A stretch of DNA of 64,000 bases from an uncultured Candidatus Saccharibacteria bacterium (GCA_937936045.1 CALGXC010000004.1:496001-560000); one strand, 5' to 3'; positions 1 to 8,673 are shown, counted from the first letter of the stretch. Numbers and translations are program-made. The notes: generated from the letters alone by a model not told the origin.

Positions 1-918
1 CCGGGCGAAAAGTGTAGTGGCAATGAAAAAAGCGGCAATTTCACCTCTGGATTCGTAGAAACGAAGGGCAAAAAAGCTTGGACTTACGGCTATATTGAAG
101 CTCGCATAAAAATGCCGAATAATAAGAGTACTTGGCCAGCATTCTGGATGAGTCCTAACGAATCTGCATATGGTAGTTGGCCTCGCAGTGGTGAAATTGA
201 CATCGTAGAAACTAAAGGCTCTAACTTAGATTACGCAGCAGCAGATGCTCACTGGGGAATCTCACCAGGATACAAGAAGCATGCCCAAGGTAAAAAATTG
301 CCAGCTGGATTTAAAGACACTACTCAGTGGCACACTTACGGCGTAAAATGGACTGAAGGAAAATTGGAATATTACATTGACGGCGTAAAGTTCCACACCG
401 TCAACGGATTCGATCAGCCAAACGCAGCAAATACACCTTATGGTCCGTTTGACAAGCCATTCTTCCTACGACTCAACTTGGCAATCGGCGGCGATTACAT
501 TGACGGCCAAGGTAGTAAGTGGTCAAACGCCTACAATGCCCTAGCTAAATATCCAAAGTCATTCCCAGCAACTATGTCAATCGATTATGTCCGCGTATAC
601 GAAAGACGAACAGCTAAAGAAGTTAACGTACCAGACAATAACTTGCGCGCTCAACTTAATAAAAACCTGTCAACAGCGCTTAGTACTGTTCGTAAAGACG
701 ATCAAAAAATTACTGACGTAGAGTTGGAAAAATTGACAGATCTTAACCTAGATGCAGCCGACAACGCATCAGAAGCAGAAAAAATTCACGATTTAACAGG
801 CTTGGAGGCAGCTAAAAACCTTAAGACTTTATCTCTTAAGAACAACTCTGTCTTCGACCTAAGAGCGGTTTCCAACATCAAATCTCTAAAGTCAATAAAC
901 CTAACGATTAATCGCTAA
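1..918 (+). CDS. GH16 family glucanase with leucine-rich repeats, 5' end outside window
   Basis: The frame is open from base 1, so the N-terminus (signal peptide and start of the fold) lies outside the window. The catalytic signature EIDIVE of glycoside hydrolase family 16 is visible near base 196; the first Glu would be nucleophile and the last the acid/base. Aromatic segments typical of a beta-jellyroll follow. From about base 610 the protein passes into a short leucine-rich-repeat stretch and stops abruptly at 916-918. It closely resembles the next gene over the shared length but lacks that gene's extra repeats, Pro-Gln linker and sorting signal, so it is a shortened or unanchored paralogue. 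GH16 enzymes cut beta-1,3/1,4-glucans or galactans; the substrate here is unknown. A strong terminator follows at 938-977. Confidence 0.85.
   Translation, partial: PGEKCSGNEKSGNFTSGFVETKGKKAWTYGYIEARIKMPNNKSTWPAFWMSPNESAYGSWPRSGEIDIVETKGSNLDYAAADAHWGISPGYKKHAQGKKLPAGFKDTTQWHTYGVKWTEGKLEYYIDGVKFHTVNGFDQPNAANTPYGPFDKPFFLRLNLAIGGDYIDGQGSKWSNAYNALAKYPKSFPATMSIDYVRVYERRTAKEVNVPDNNLRAQLNKNLSTALSTVRKDDQKITDVELEKLTDLNLDAADNASEAEKIHDLTGLEAAKNLKTLSLKNNSVFDLRAVSNIKSLKSINLTINR
701..752 (+). repeat. 52-bp exact repeat, copy 1
   Basis: These 52 bases are identical to 2130-2181 in the neighbouring paralogue. They encode the junction between the linker and the first leucine-rich repeat. Exact identity, while flanking codons have drifted, suggests recent duplication or gene conversion. 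Confidence 0.9.
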
Positions 919-937
919 TTAGCTTAGGTGTTTACAG

Positions 938-977
938 AAAAATTGTCATCTCATTATGGGGTGGCAATTTTTTATTT
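938..977 (+). terminator. Rho-independent terminator after first GH16 gene
   Basis: A 13-bp stem (938-950 with 960-972, including G-T pairs) closes a 9-nt loop and runs into a T-rich tract. It sits 20 nt after the stop codon at 918. Confidence 0.85.
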
Positions 978-1105
978 CAACCCGAAACTTTAGTATTCGA
1001 CATCTCTATAGTTCTGTTGTTAAAATAACTACATACTAAACTTTACTTTTATTCCGCTTATTGTTATAGTGGTGTTAAATATCAAAATATTGGGAGAGAT
1101 AAAAA

Positions 1106-2824
1106 ATGTTAATAAAAAAACGTTTTTTAAATAAAAAATTTAAGGCGGTAACTGGATTAATGGTCGCTGCATTTATTATTGGCGGGGCGTTGTTCGCTAT
1201 GCCCATAGATAATGCCAAAAGTGCAGGAAGTCCATATCCGCCAACAGACAGTGAATACGAGAAAGTATGGTCAGATGAGTTTAATGGAGATTCACTAGAT
1301 ACGAACGTATGGTCTCCATACACAGGAGGCTGGAACGCTAGTGAGGTTCAGGGGTGCTATACAGAATCCGCGGAAAATATAAACGTCAGTGGAGGCAGTC
1401 TAAATCTGATCGGTCTATATAAACCAGGCGTAACCTGTAATAAGGGTAAAAATAAAGATTTTACTTCTGGATTCGTAGAAACAAAAGAGAAACAAGCTTG
1501 GACTTACGGATATTTTGAAGCTCGCATAAAAATGCCAAATAATAAAAGTACCTGGCCAGCATTCTGGATGAGCCCTAACGTAAAAAGATACGGTGAGGGG
1601 TGGCCTATGAATGGCGAAATCGACATCGTAGAAACAAAGGGTTCTGATTTGGACTATGCTGCCGCGGATGCACACTGGGGAAAATCCATAACCAATAAGA
1701 CACACAAGAATAGCCACAAATCGGACCTACCGGCAGGCTTTTCAAATACTACTGACTGGCATACGTATGGAGTAAAATGGACCGAAGGAAAGTTAGAATA
1801 CTTCATTGATGGAAAAAGCTATCATACAGTTGAAGGATTTGGTCAACCAAATGCCGCAAACACACCGCACGGGCCATTCGACGTACCATTCTTCCTGCGT
1901 CTTAACATGGCAATTGGCGGTACTTATATCGACGGCCCTGGTGGTAAATGGTCGAATGCCTACAATGTCGTAGCAGAAGAACCAGGCACATTCCCTGCAA
2001 CTATGTCAGTCGACTACGTTCGTATATACCAAAGACGACAACCTAAAGAGGTTGAAGTCAAAGACACGGGACTACGCAAGCTACTCAATGAAAAACTAGG
2101 AGAGAAACTTGGTACAACTCGTACAGAAAATCAAAAAATTACTGACGTAGAGTTGGAAAAATTGACAGATCTTAACCTAGACAACTCAAACATTACCAAC
2201 CTAACTGGAATAGAAGCCGCCAAAAACCTTAAGAATTTGTCATTAAACCACAATTCAATCTCAAACCTAAGCCCACTAGCTGGACTAACTTCTCTAAAGA
2301 CTCTATCCCTAAAAGAAAATGCCATCACCGACATAAGTCCACTAACTGGATTAACGTCTCTAACTTCACTGAATCTTGAAGATCAACAGCCTAGTATTAA
2401 GCCTAATGACAAGTCATTCGCTTCGCCATTAAAGGATTTGACAGGAAACGTAGTCTCCATAACCAACTCAGCAGAAGTCATTAACGACACGGCAACTCCT
2501 GGAAACATTCAGCTACTGTCACTGCCAGCCAACGGAGCATCTCCTATCCTGAATACTCCTTGGACCAGAAGTGTAACAATCGGAACAGTTTCAACTACGT
2601 TTAGCGGCACTCTGGCTATTGACACATCAGCAATCCCTAGGGCAGCACAGCCACAGCCACAGCCACAACCACAACCTGGAAATCCATCAGCTGCCACTCA
2701 TAATCCAGCTAATAAGCCTCAGAGTACTGTAAGCAACCTACTTGCAAACACAGGATTTAATGTCTTCTTAGGTGTTATCGCCACTCTAGCATTAGTTGCT
2801 GCAGGACTATTAATTCTACGCTAA
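1106..2824 (+). CDS. Cell-wall-anchored GH16 glucanase with LRRs and LANTG sorting signal
   Basis: This is a 572-residue secreted enzyme. Residues 1-40 form a signal peptide (KRFLNKKFK, hydrophobic core, cut near AKSA). Residues 50-335 are a GH16 jellyroll with the catalytic motif E171-I-D173-I-V-E176. Residues about 350-450 hold leucine-rich repeats (motifs such as LTSLKTLSLKEN). A PQPQPQPQPG linker follows near 515. The C-terminus has LANTG at 546-550, then about 20 hydrophobic residues and a final Arg, the layout of an LAxTG signal for class E-type sortases. The start has GGGAGAG 8 nt upstream. Likely role, by inference: a surface glucanase acting on host or biofilm polysaccharide. No sortase gene lies in this window. 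Confidence 0.9.
   Translation: MLIKKRFLNKKFKAVTGLMVAAFIIGGALFAMPIDNAKSAGSPYPPTDSEYEKVWSDEFNGDSLDTNVWSPYTGGWNASEVQGCYTESAENINVSGGSLNLIGLYKPGVTCNKGKNKDFTSGFVETKEKQAWTYGYFEARIKMPNNKSTWPAFWMSPNVKRYGEGWPMNGEIDIVETKGSDLDYAAADAHWGKSITNKTHKNSHKSDLPAGFSNTTDWHTYGVKWTEGKLEYFIDGKSYHTVEGFGQPNAANTPHGPFDVPFFLRLNMAIGGTYIDGPGGKWSNAYNVVAEEPGTFPATMSVDYVRIYQRRQPKEVEVKDTGLRKLLNEKLGEKLGTTRTENQKITDVELEKLTDLNLDNSNITNLTGIEAAKNLKNLSLNHNSISNLSPLAGLTSLKTLSLKENAITDISPLTGLTSLTSLNLEDQQPSIKPNDKSFASPLKDLTGNVVSITNSAEVINDTATPGNIQLLSLPANGASPILNTPWTRSVTIGTVSTTFSGTLAIDTSAIPRAAQPQPQPQPQPGNPSAATHNPANKPQSTVSNLLANTGFNVFLGVIATLALVAAGLLILR
2130..2181 (+). repeat. 52-bp exact repeat, copy 2
   Basis: Identical to 701-752 in the upstream paralogue; see that entry. 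The copies are 1429 bp apart in direct orientation and could support deletion or conversion between the two GH16 genes. Confidence 0.9.
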
Positions 2825-2837
2825 CCTATGGCTACAT

Positions 2838-2873
2838 AAAATTACCACCCCGTGATGAGGTGGTAATTTTTTT
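2838..2873. terminator. Bidirectional terminator between convergent genes
   Basis: A perfect 12-bp stem (2838-2849 with 2859-2870) around a 9-nt loop is followed by T on the plus strand and by T on the minus strand. It lies between the GH16 gene ending at 2824 and the minus-strand gene ending at 2890, and can serve both. Confidence 0.85.
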
Positions 2874-2889
2874 ATTGAGAACTAGGTTT

Positions 2890-3321
2890 TTATTGTCGAG
2901 AGGATTGAGAAGTTGGTTGCGGTGCCGTGCCAGACTGTGAAGCGTCTGATGGCGGCGTGTTTGTTGTGTTATTTTGAGCTGACGGAGTTTGCCCAGCCGA
3001 AGATGAATCTGATTGTCCCGATTGATCAGATTGAGCTTGAGACGTGCTGCCATTTCCACCAGATTGTTGCCTAGATCCGCCAGGACCGCCTTGAGATTGG
3101 CTCATTCCTGGAGGGCCGCCAGCTTGCCCGCCCATTTGGCTTCCGCCTGAGCCGCCAACTTGTATACCCGCAACAAATCCCAGTCCACACAAAACCACGC
3201 CACCAATTGCTATTCCCATTGCCGCGCCGACGCTAATTGAGCGTTTTTCGTTCGAAGTGCTTTCCAAATTGTTAAAGATATTTTCTGGTGTTGTTTGAGA
3301 TTCTTGGTCTAATCTTTTCAT
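2890..3321 (-). CDS. Small single-pass membrane protein with Gly/Ser/Gln-rich tail
   Basis: This 143-residue protein has no family I recognise. It has a charged N-terminus (about 35 residues), one hydrophobic segment rich in Gly/Ala/Val (about residues 33-55), then a long low-complexity tail of Gly, Gln, Ser, Asn and Pro that should face outside. An AAGGAG-type site stands 7 nt before the ATG at 3321. It is 29 nt downstream of the GT2-GT39 fusion gene and is probably co-transcribed with it. The Gly-rich composition echoes the Gly-rich loop of that enzyme. A function in assisting it is only a guess. Confidence 0.7.
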   Translation of the reverse strand: MKRLDQESQTTPENIFNNLESTSNEKRSISVGAAMGIAIGGVVLCGLGFVAGIQVGGSGGSQMGGQAGGPPGMSQSQGGPGGSRQQSGGNGSTSQAQSDQSGQSDSSSAGQTPSAQNNTTNTPPSDASQSGTAPQPTSQSSRQ

Positions 3322-3350
3322 AATATTTCTCCTTTGGTTAAATTTATTTC

Positions 3351-5999
3351 CTATGCAGATAGTTCGTATAATGTTACATCACTACCTCCATAATTAACGA
3401 CTTTACCGTTTTTCTTAATCCAATTTGTGATTTCGCTATTTCCACCGTTTGGACCGCCACCATGACCGTGCGAACTAGCGGCGTAATATTTCAATTTGCC
3501 ATCCGCCACCAACTGCTTAAATTGTTCAAGCGTGAGTGGCGTGTCGCTGCCGTTGAATCCGCCAATTGCCATGACTGGCTGACCGCTGGTTAGCTGAATT
3601 GCCGCAGATTCATTAGCGCTATCCACCGCTACCAACCAAGTTGCACCATTTTGGTTTTGTAAAAGATACTGAACCAACGCACTATCTGCCTGAGATTTTT
3701 CATTATTACTTCCCTGCATCGCTGTTGAACTTGGGCCCGCCGTCGGAATACTGCCTGTGTGCGTAACATTGGAAGTCGACAGCGTGTAAACAACTGGAGC
3801 GGTCATACACGCAGCCACAGAGGTGATAATTGCTAAATTCTGAAGCCAACGTTTTGGCGTATATAGATTGACCAATAGCCCAGCCATACCAACAGCCCCC
3901 AGAATACCAACCATCCACATCAGCCAAGTCATCGTGCCAGCATAGCTAAGAATAATTATCGCAATCGCCGCCGTCACGCCAACCAACATCGGCAAAATCC
4001 AAGCATACGATTTTCGTCTGACGTACGCGCCCCAAAGAAACGGCACACCAATCCCAACCAGAGCCGCGACAGCCGGTGCCATAACCACCACGTAGTACGG
4101 ATGAATCACGCCGCTAGTCATACTAAATATTACGATGTGAATGATCAGCCAAAGTATCCAGAATATCACCGCCGCTCGTCCGCGATTAGTCCGCGGAGTC
4201 TTGTGTAAAATCCATAAGAGTAGTCCGCCGCTCGCTAATGCTAAGACTAGCAGCCATACAATGTTTGGCCCAAAATCGTTATTAAATATCCTAAATATTC
4301 CCGTTTGCCCGCCAAATCCAGTGCCGCCAGGACCATGACCACCACTGGGAGCACCGCCGCCCATTCCACCAGGGCTTGCTATTGCCATTCCACCACTCGG
4401 AGGAGTTCCGCCACCTCCGCCGCCGCGGTTTCCTAATAGCCGACCAAATCCGTTATAGCCAAAAATCAAACTCCAAATACTATTGTCATTCGTACTACCA
4501 ACCCAAGGTCGATTGCCAGACGGCGTCAGCCAAACAAGCACGCTCCACCATAAAGTCGATACCGTTGTAATCACGCCCGCAAACATTAAATGTAGAAATC
4601 GCGTAACAATTGGCGGCTTGGCGAACGCCAGATAGACAATCACCATCGCAGGCAAAACCATCAAGCCCTGGAGCATTTTCGTGTTAAAAGCTAACCCCGT
4701 AAACAGCCCCGCCAGACCGAGCCATAAAAGCGGACGCCTGCCCTCTAATGACCTGAGAAATGCGTAACCGCTGGCGGTGAGCATAAATGTCAAAATAGCA
4801 TCTGGATTATTAAATCCGAACATCAACGCCGCAACAGGAGTTAGCATTAATGTGACTGCGGAAATCATCGCGCTAGTAAAGCCAAATTGTCGTTTCACTG
4901 CCGAATATAATAGCCAGACCGAACCAACGCCCGCTAATACGCTTGGTAGTAACATTGAAAAGCTGGAAAATCCAAACAGTCGAGCACTAAGTCCCATTAT
5001 CATTGTCGCTAGCGAAGGCTTATCGATCGAAACATAATTCGCCGCGTCCAAACTGCCAAACAGCCATGCCGTCCAGTTTTGGCTTGCCACCTGTACTGCC
5101 GCTGCGTAATAACTATTTGCCATACCATTATGCATCGCGCCAAACATATACAACGCGCCCGTCGCAATCAGCAGAATTGGAAGAGTCATTTTCTCAAGCC
5201 ACGAGCGATCATCCAATTCTTTATTAACTCGATGTAATCCTTTTAAATCATCGACCGCAGTTTTTACAATCTTCACACGACTATCGGTATCTTCAATCCA
5301 AGTAACGGGTTGCTCGTGAATCGGCACGCCCGCGCGCTCCGTTTTAATCAAAAGCTCAGTATCAAAGAACCACTCATTGTCCTTAATTTTTGGCAAAAAT
5401 CTCTTCGCCACGTCACGACGAATTGCCTTAAATCCGCACTGCGCATCGCTAAATTTGGTTCGCGACGTCAATTTGATAATCTTGTTGTAACACCGTGAAA
5501 TAAACTCCCGCTTAAAACCGCGGCTGGTCTTTGATTTTTTCATCAATCGAGAACCAATCGCCACGCCAGCTTCGCCCGCCATAAGCGGCTGAATCATCGG
5601 CAGAAAATCATCCAAGCTAGTGGACAAATCGACATCCATATATGTCAGGATATCCGCCTGACTGCTTTGCCAAACTTGCTTTAACGCTCGCCCGCGACCG
5701 CGTTCAGCCAGTCGCACGACACGAACTGATTGATAGTTTTGTGCCAAGTTTTTCGCTATTTTTAAGGTGTTGTCTTGGCTGCCATTATCTGCAATTGTTA
5801 TCTGATAACGATATGGCAAATTTTCCATCATGTATTCGTCAAGCGTTTCAATGCTGCTTTGAAGAATTTTCTCCTCGTTCAGTACCGGCACGACTATGTC
5901 GACAAATGGATTAACTGTCGCCCGAAACGGCGATGGACTAGAATCGGACGTAATAAGTCGCGACCTAGCTAATGGTTGGGGTGTGGTTATTGCTCTCAT
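3351..5999 (-). CDS. Fused GT2 polyprenyl-phosphate glycosyltransferase and GT39 membrane glycosyltransferase
   Basis: About 882 residues. The first 250 form a cytosolic GT2 domain of the dolichol-phosphate-mannose-synthase type (PVLNEE, DNGSQDNT, DVDLSTS metal-binding region, GFKAIRR). The rest is a GT39/ArnT-like membrane enzyme with many transmembrane segments, a Gly-rich extracytoplasmic loop (about 510-560) and a soluble C-terminal domain. In many bacteria these are two adjacent genes (ykcC/ykcB type); here they are fused, so a lipid-linked sugar could be made and used by one polypeptide. I chose ATG 5999 over an upstream TTG (6017) because TATAGT at 6007-6012 lies 7 nt before it, the leaderless pattern seen elsewhere in the window. 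Confidence 0.85.
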   Translation of the reverse strand: MRAITTPQPLARSRLITSDSSPSPFRATVNPFVDIVVPVLNEEKILQSSIETLDEYMMENLPYRYQITIADNGSQDNTLKIAKNLAQNYQSVRVVRLAERGRGRALKQVWQSSQADILTYMDVDLSTSLDDFLPMIQPLMAGEAGVAIGSRLMKKSKTSRGFKREFISRCYNKIIKLTSRTKFSDAQCGFKAIRRDVAKRFLPKIKDNEWFFDTELLIKTERAGVPIHEQPVTWIEDTDSRVKIVKTAVDDLKGLHRVNKELDDRSWLEKMTLPILLIATGALYMFGAMHNGMANSYYAAAVQVASQNWTAWLFGSLDAANYVSIDKPSLATMIMGLSARLFGFSSFSMLLPSVLAGVGSVWLLYSAVKRQFGFTSAMISAVTLMLTPVAALMFGFNNPDAILTFMLTASGYAFLRSLEGRRPLLWLGLAGLFTGLAFNTKMLQGLMVLPAMVIVYLAFAKPPIVTRFLHLMFAGVITTVSTLWWSVLVWLTPSGNRPWVGSTNDNSIWSLIFGYNGFGRLLGNRGGGGGGTPPSGGMAIASPGGMGGGAPSGGHGPGGTGFGGQTGIFRIFNNDFGPNIVWLLVLALASGGLLLWILHKTPRTNRGRAAVIFWILWLIIHIVIFSMTSGVIHPYYVVVMAPAVAALVGIGVPFLWGAYVRRKSYAWILPMLVGVTAAIAIIILSYAGTMTWLMWMVGILGAVGMAGLLVNLYTPKRWLQNLAIITSVAACMTAPVVYTLSTSNVTHTGSIPTAGPSSTAMQGSNNEKSQADSALVQYLLQNQNGATWLVAVDSANESAAIQLTSGQPVMAIGGFNGSDTPLTLEQFKQLVADGKLKYYAASSHGHGGGPNGGNSEITNWIKKNGKVVNYGGSDVTLYELSA

Positions 6000-6006
6000 G
6001 CAAACC

Positions 6007-6012
6007 ACTATA
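6007..6012 (-). promoter_or_regulatory. -10 element of leaderless promoter (GT2-GT39 gene)
   Basis: TATAGT on the minus strand ends 7 nt before ATG 5999. No Shine-Dalgarno sequence is present. No convincing -35 is visible. Confidence 0.55.
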
Positions 6013-6047
6013 AGCAAGCGTTCTGTAAAAATGCTTTAAATAGCACC

Positions 6048-7643
6048 TTATATAATTTTACCTAGTATATCTCTCGCAAGAGCACGCATAACAACTATGT
6101 CTTCTCGGGTGCGTCTCCAATCTGTGGAATCATCAGGGTTATGTGTATTCTTAGTTTTCTTGTAATTATACTCTGCATGAGCAATGGCAGTGCGTTCAGT
6201 CTTCGATAAATAAAGACCCGGATCTGTTATCTCCCCATCTACTACCGCTTTCCGATACCAATCGAGATTATTCTCGTTACATACCCTTTCAATATTGTTG
6301 TTAATCCACTGCTTAACTTTGGACGTGTCGTTTGCCGGATTAGCTAGCTCAACAACTTTAAAGTAGTTTAAAAAAGCATAATAAATACTATTTGAACCTG
6401 CAGCCTCTCTCATAAAAGCAAGCGCCTGCCATTTCTTATCAGAATAGTCTTTATAATTAGGAGGTAGTATATAATCTCTATTAAATCCCTGAAATCCGCC
6501 CATCCTGATTGGCCGTAGCCAAGGCTGAAACCTGGGCTTATTTTTACTGATAAGTTTTTCAGAGAGTCCAACATCTCTCTTTAGATTCATCACACTGAGG
6601 AATTTGCGAGCAAGTTCAATTCCATCATCACCATTATCATCATTTGCAGGCACTATCAACATTGACTGTATGAAAGCATTGCCATTTATCCACCGAAGTT
6701 TTCTATCAAAGAAATTAAAATATTCCTCTAATTCATCCCCAATAAGTGCGTTTTGAGCTATTGGAATTTCGATTTGCCATCTATATCCGCAAAAAGCCTC
6801 TTTCCAATTTTCAAGATCTCTATTTGTTGGATTGACGGCAATAATATTCTTGTCAACATTTAGGAGCGGTAGATTTAACACTAAATCACTCCCTAGCCAT
6901 TCTGGATTGCTATACGGACTGCGTGGATACCACTGAACTGGAATAAAATCAAACGGCGTGGGCATTTGCCACTGCCAATCTAAATAATTAGTTCTACTAT
7001 CATTGTCGAACAATACACAAGAGATTTTATCTGGAAAGCCATTTGATCTATGTGTATATTCATATGCAATATCAAATAAAGCAATATATCTTAAGATTCT
7101 ATGCAGTTTACCGTATTTCCATTGAGTCTCATTAATATAGTAAGCAAGCACCTCTTCGGGAGCTGTTTTAATACCATAAACCTCAACTCTACCCATTTTA
7201 TCATCGTAATAATATCTTCCGTCCTCATCTCTCACGATTTCCTGATCGCCTGACAGACATTCCTCGTTTGACATAGGAGCAAAATATCCTATATTGCTGA
7301 TAATATAGTTTCTTACAGAATCCCAGTCAAAACGAGAGTTATTGCCACCTTTTGTTAATAGTTCAAGGAGACCGATTATTGCCTGATTAGTATCTCTACT
7401 AATTTGGCTTTCACTGCAATGTTCGTACTGTGAATAAAGTTCAAGTGTAGCAGCATACCAGGTTGACACATTTCCAACACTGCGTGGTGATTCAATTGCA
7501 TATTCAATATGACTACGGAGAAAAGAAACAGGATTATCATTTTCTTTTAGTAGAGGTATTAGCTCTGCAACCTTATTTTTTATATTTGGTTCAATTATTA
7601 CGCCATTACCATCTCTATATCTGAGAAAAATTCCTGTTTGCAT
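6048..7643 (-). CDS. Unknown 531-residue protein with C-terminal HEPN-like RX4H motif
   Basis: I do not recognise a named family with certainty. The protein is soluble, with no signal peptide or membrane segment. Near the C-terminus it has R484-TAIA-H489, an RX4H pattern of the kind that forms the active site of HEPN ribonucleases, within a helical stretch (from YYAFLNYFKVVELAN onward). Related long proteins with such C-termini occur as scattered accessory genes. The region is visibly more AT-rich than its flanks and lies with the next gene between a glycosyltransferase and tRNA-Asn, a typical place for acquired genes. A defence or toxin role is inference from the motif and position only. Confidence 0.6.
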   Translation of the reverse strand: MQTGIFLRYRDGNGVIIEPNIKNKVAELIPLLKENDNPVSFLRSHIEYAIESPRSVGNVSTWYAATLELYSQYEHCSESQISRDTNQAIIGLLELLTKGGNNSRFDWDSVRNYIISNIGYFAPMSNEECLSGDQEIVRDEDGRYYYDDKMGRVEVYGIKTAPEEVLAYYINETQWKYGKLHRILRYIALFDIAYEYTHRSNGFPDKISCVLFDNDSRTNYLDWQWQMPTPFDFIPVQWYPRSPYSNPEWLGSDLVLNLPLLNVDKNIIAVNPTNRDLENWKEAFCGYRWQIEIPIAQNALIGDELEEYFNFFDRKLRWINGNAFIQSMLIVPANDDNGDDGIELARKFLSVMNLKRDVGLSEKLISKNKPRFQPWLRPIRMGGFQGFNRDYILPPNYKDYSDKKWQALAFMREAAGSNSIYYAFLNYFKVVELANPANDTSKVKQWINNNIERVCNENNLDWYRKAVVDGEITDPGLYLSKTERTAIAHAEYNYKKTKNTHNPDDSTDWRRTREDIVVMRALARDILGKII

Positions 7644-7740
7644 ATCTAATTATTAGGATACTACATTCATAAAAATATTTAATATATTCGGTCATATTTA
7701 TTTAAACTATATGACAATTTCAACAAGCATTTAATACCGT

Positions 7741-8124
7741 CTACATACCATCAAAAACCAATAAAACTACATCGCCGTCTATATTATTACCGCCTAGTTC
7801 TATAAACCTCATCAAGTCATCTATTTGCTTAACAATACCAACCTCTCGCCTCTCTTCTGCTAACTTTCGTATCTCTGGCAATTCATTTTTTACCAGCCGA
7901 ACATATGAGTATCCGTCCACGACAGTATGTCCATAAAGATCAATATGCGCAATCACTGGAAATCGCTGCTCAAAATCTTCAGCACTCTCCGCCGAACTGC
8001 TAGCAAAGTTAAAAATGTCCTTTAAGTCATTACTCTTCGAGCTGCTCTTAAAATCATCCCGTAAACATTGACTAGAAAGAAATCTAGCCCACATACCATC
8101 GCAATAAGTGTTATTCATAGTCAT
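7741..8124 (-). CDS. Small unknown protein, possible partner of the HEPN-like gene
   Basis: This 127-residue soluble protein has no signal peptide, no membrane helix and no motif I recognise. A Ser-rich stretch occupies roughly residues 25-50 and a charged helical segment (LPEIRKLAEERREVG) follows at about 82-96. It is transcribed before the 531-residue gene, 97 nt apart. A second ATG two codons in (8118) is an equally good start. A toxin-antitoxin or defence pairing is possible but not shown by the sequence. Confidence 0.5.
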   Translation of the reverse strand: MTMNNTYCDGMWARFLSSQCLRDDFKSSSKSNDLKDIFNFASSSAESAEDFEQRFPVIAHIDLYGHTVVDGYSYVRLVKNELPEIRKLAEERREVGIVKQIDDLMRFIELGGNNIDGDVVLLVFDGM

Positions 8125-8175
8125 TATTATCTCATCTATTCCGCGTTATTAGAAATATATAACTGCAAAAACAAT

Positions 8176-8208
8176 AAAAAAGACCTCAACTATACTTGTT
8201 GAAGTCTT
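8176..8208 (-). terminator. Terminator after tRNA-Asn
   Basis: On the minus strand an 11-bp stem with one mismatch (8198-8208 with 8080-type partner 8180-8190) closes a 7-nt loop and runs into six T residues. It starts 12 nt after the CCA end of tRNA-Asn. Confidence 0.7.
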
Positions 8209-8219
8209 AAAATTCGATT

Positions 8220-8294
8220 TGGCTCCGGCAGCTGGGCTCGAACCAGCGACCTATTGGTTAACAGCCAACCGCTCTACCACTGAGCTATGCCGGA
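8220..8294 (-). tRNA. tRNA-Asn (GTT)
   Basis: A 75-nt cloverleaf: acceptor TCCGGCA/TGCCGGA, D-stem GCTC/GAGC, anticodon stem GTTGG/CCAAT with loop CTGTTAA (anticodon GTT), T-arm GCTGG-TTCGAGC-CCAGC, discriminator G and an encoded CCA. Confidence 0.97.
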
Positions 8295-8335
8295 ATATGT
8301 CTTGTATTATAGCGAGTTTTTAAATAGTTGTAAAG

Positions 8336-8668
8336 TTACTGACGGACAATTTCCAATGCTTTTTTTAAAATCTTCACTTCCGAGCGTGATTTTTCGTCGT
8401 CCTCGGCTTCTCTCTTCTTAATTTCTTTCGCTAAATTCTGCCACCAAACTTCTTTTTTCTCACTGCTCAGCGTCAAAGACCTAACTTCGCCGTCCTGCTT
8501 CTCTAAAAACCCCGCAGCCACCAAATTATCAACATGTTTTGCCACTGTCGACACCGATTTATAGCCCAAGGCGCGCATAATTTCCCGAAGCGTCGGACTG
8601 TAGCCATTGCCCTTTATAAATCCATCGATAAAATCCAACATTATTTTTTGCTTTTTCGTCAGTTTCAT
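8336..8668 (-). CDS. LexA-type winged-helix regulator without peptidase domain
   Basis: This 110-residue protein matches the N-terminal DNA-binding domain of LexA: LTKKQKIMLDFI, then GYSPTLREI and a recognition region around YKSVSTVAKHV, then a wing. It ends in a charged helix and has no S24 peptidase domain (no Ser/Lys dyad, no Ala-Gly cleavage site), so it cannot be controlled by RecA-style self-cleavage. I start it at ATG 8668 because TATACT lies 6 nt upstream; an earlier ATG (8686) would place the promoter inside the gene. It faces the Wzy-like gene across a shared 34-bp region and may control it and itself. That is inference. Confidence 0.8.
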   Translation of the reverse strand: MKLTKKQKIMLDFIDGFIKGNGYSPTLREIMRALGYKSVSTVAKHVDNLVAAGFLEKQDGEVRSLTLSSEKKEVWWQNLAKEIKKREAEDDEKSRSEVKILKKALEIVRQ

Positions 8669-8673
8669 ATCTA

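Noticed and set aside
2646..2680. Short tandem repeat coding PQ units, considered as a CRISPR or phase-variable tract
   Set aside because: It is a 6-nt coding repeat forming the linker before the sorting signal; there are no spacers, and the frame is kept because units are multiples of three.
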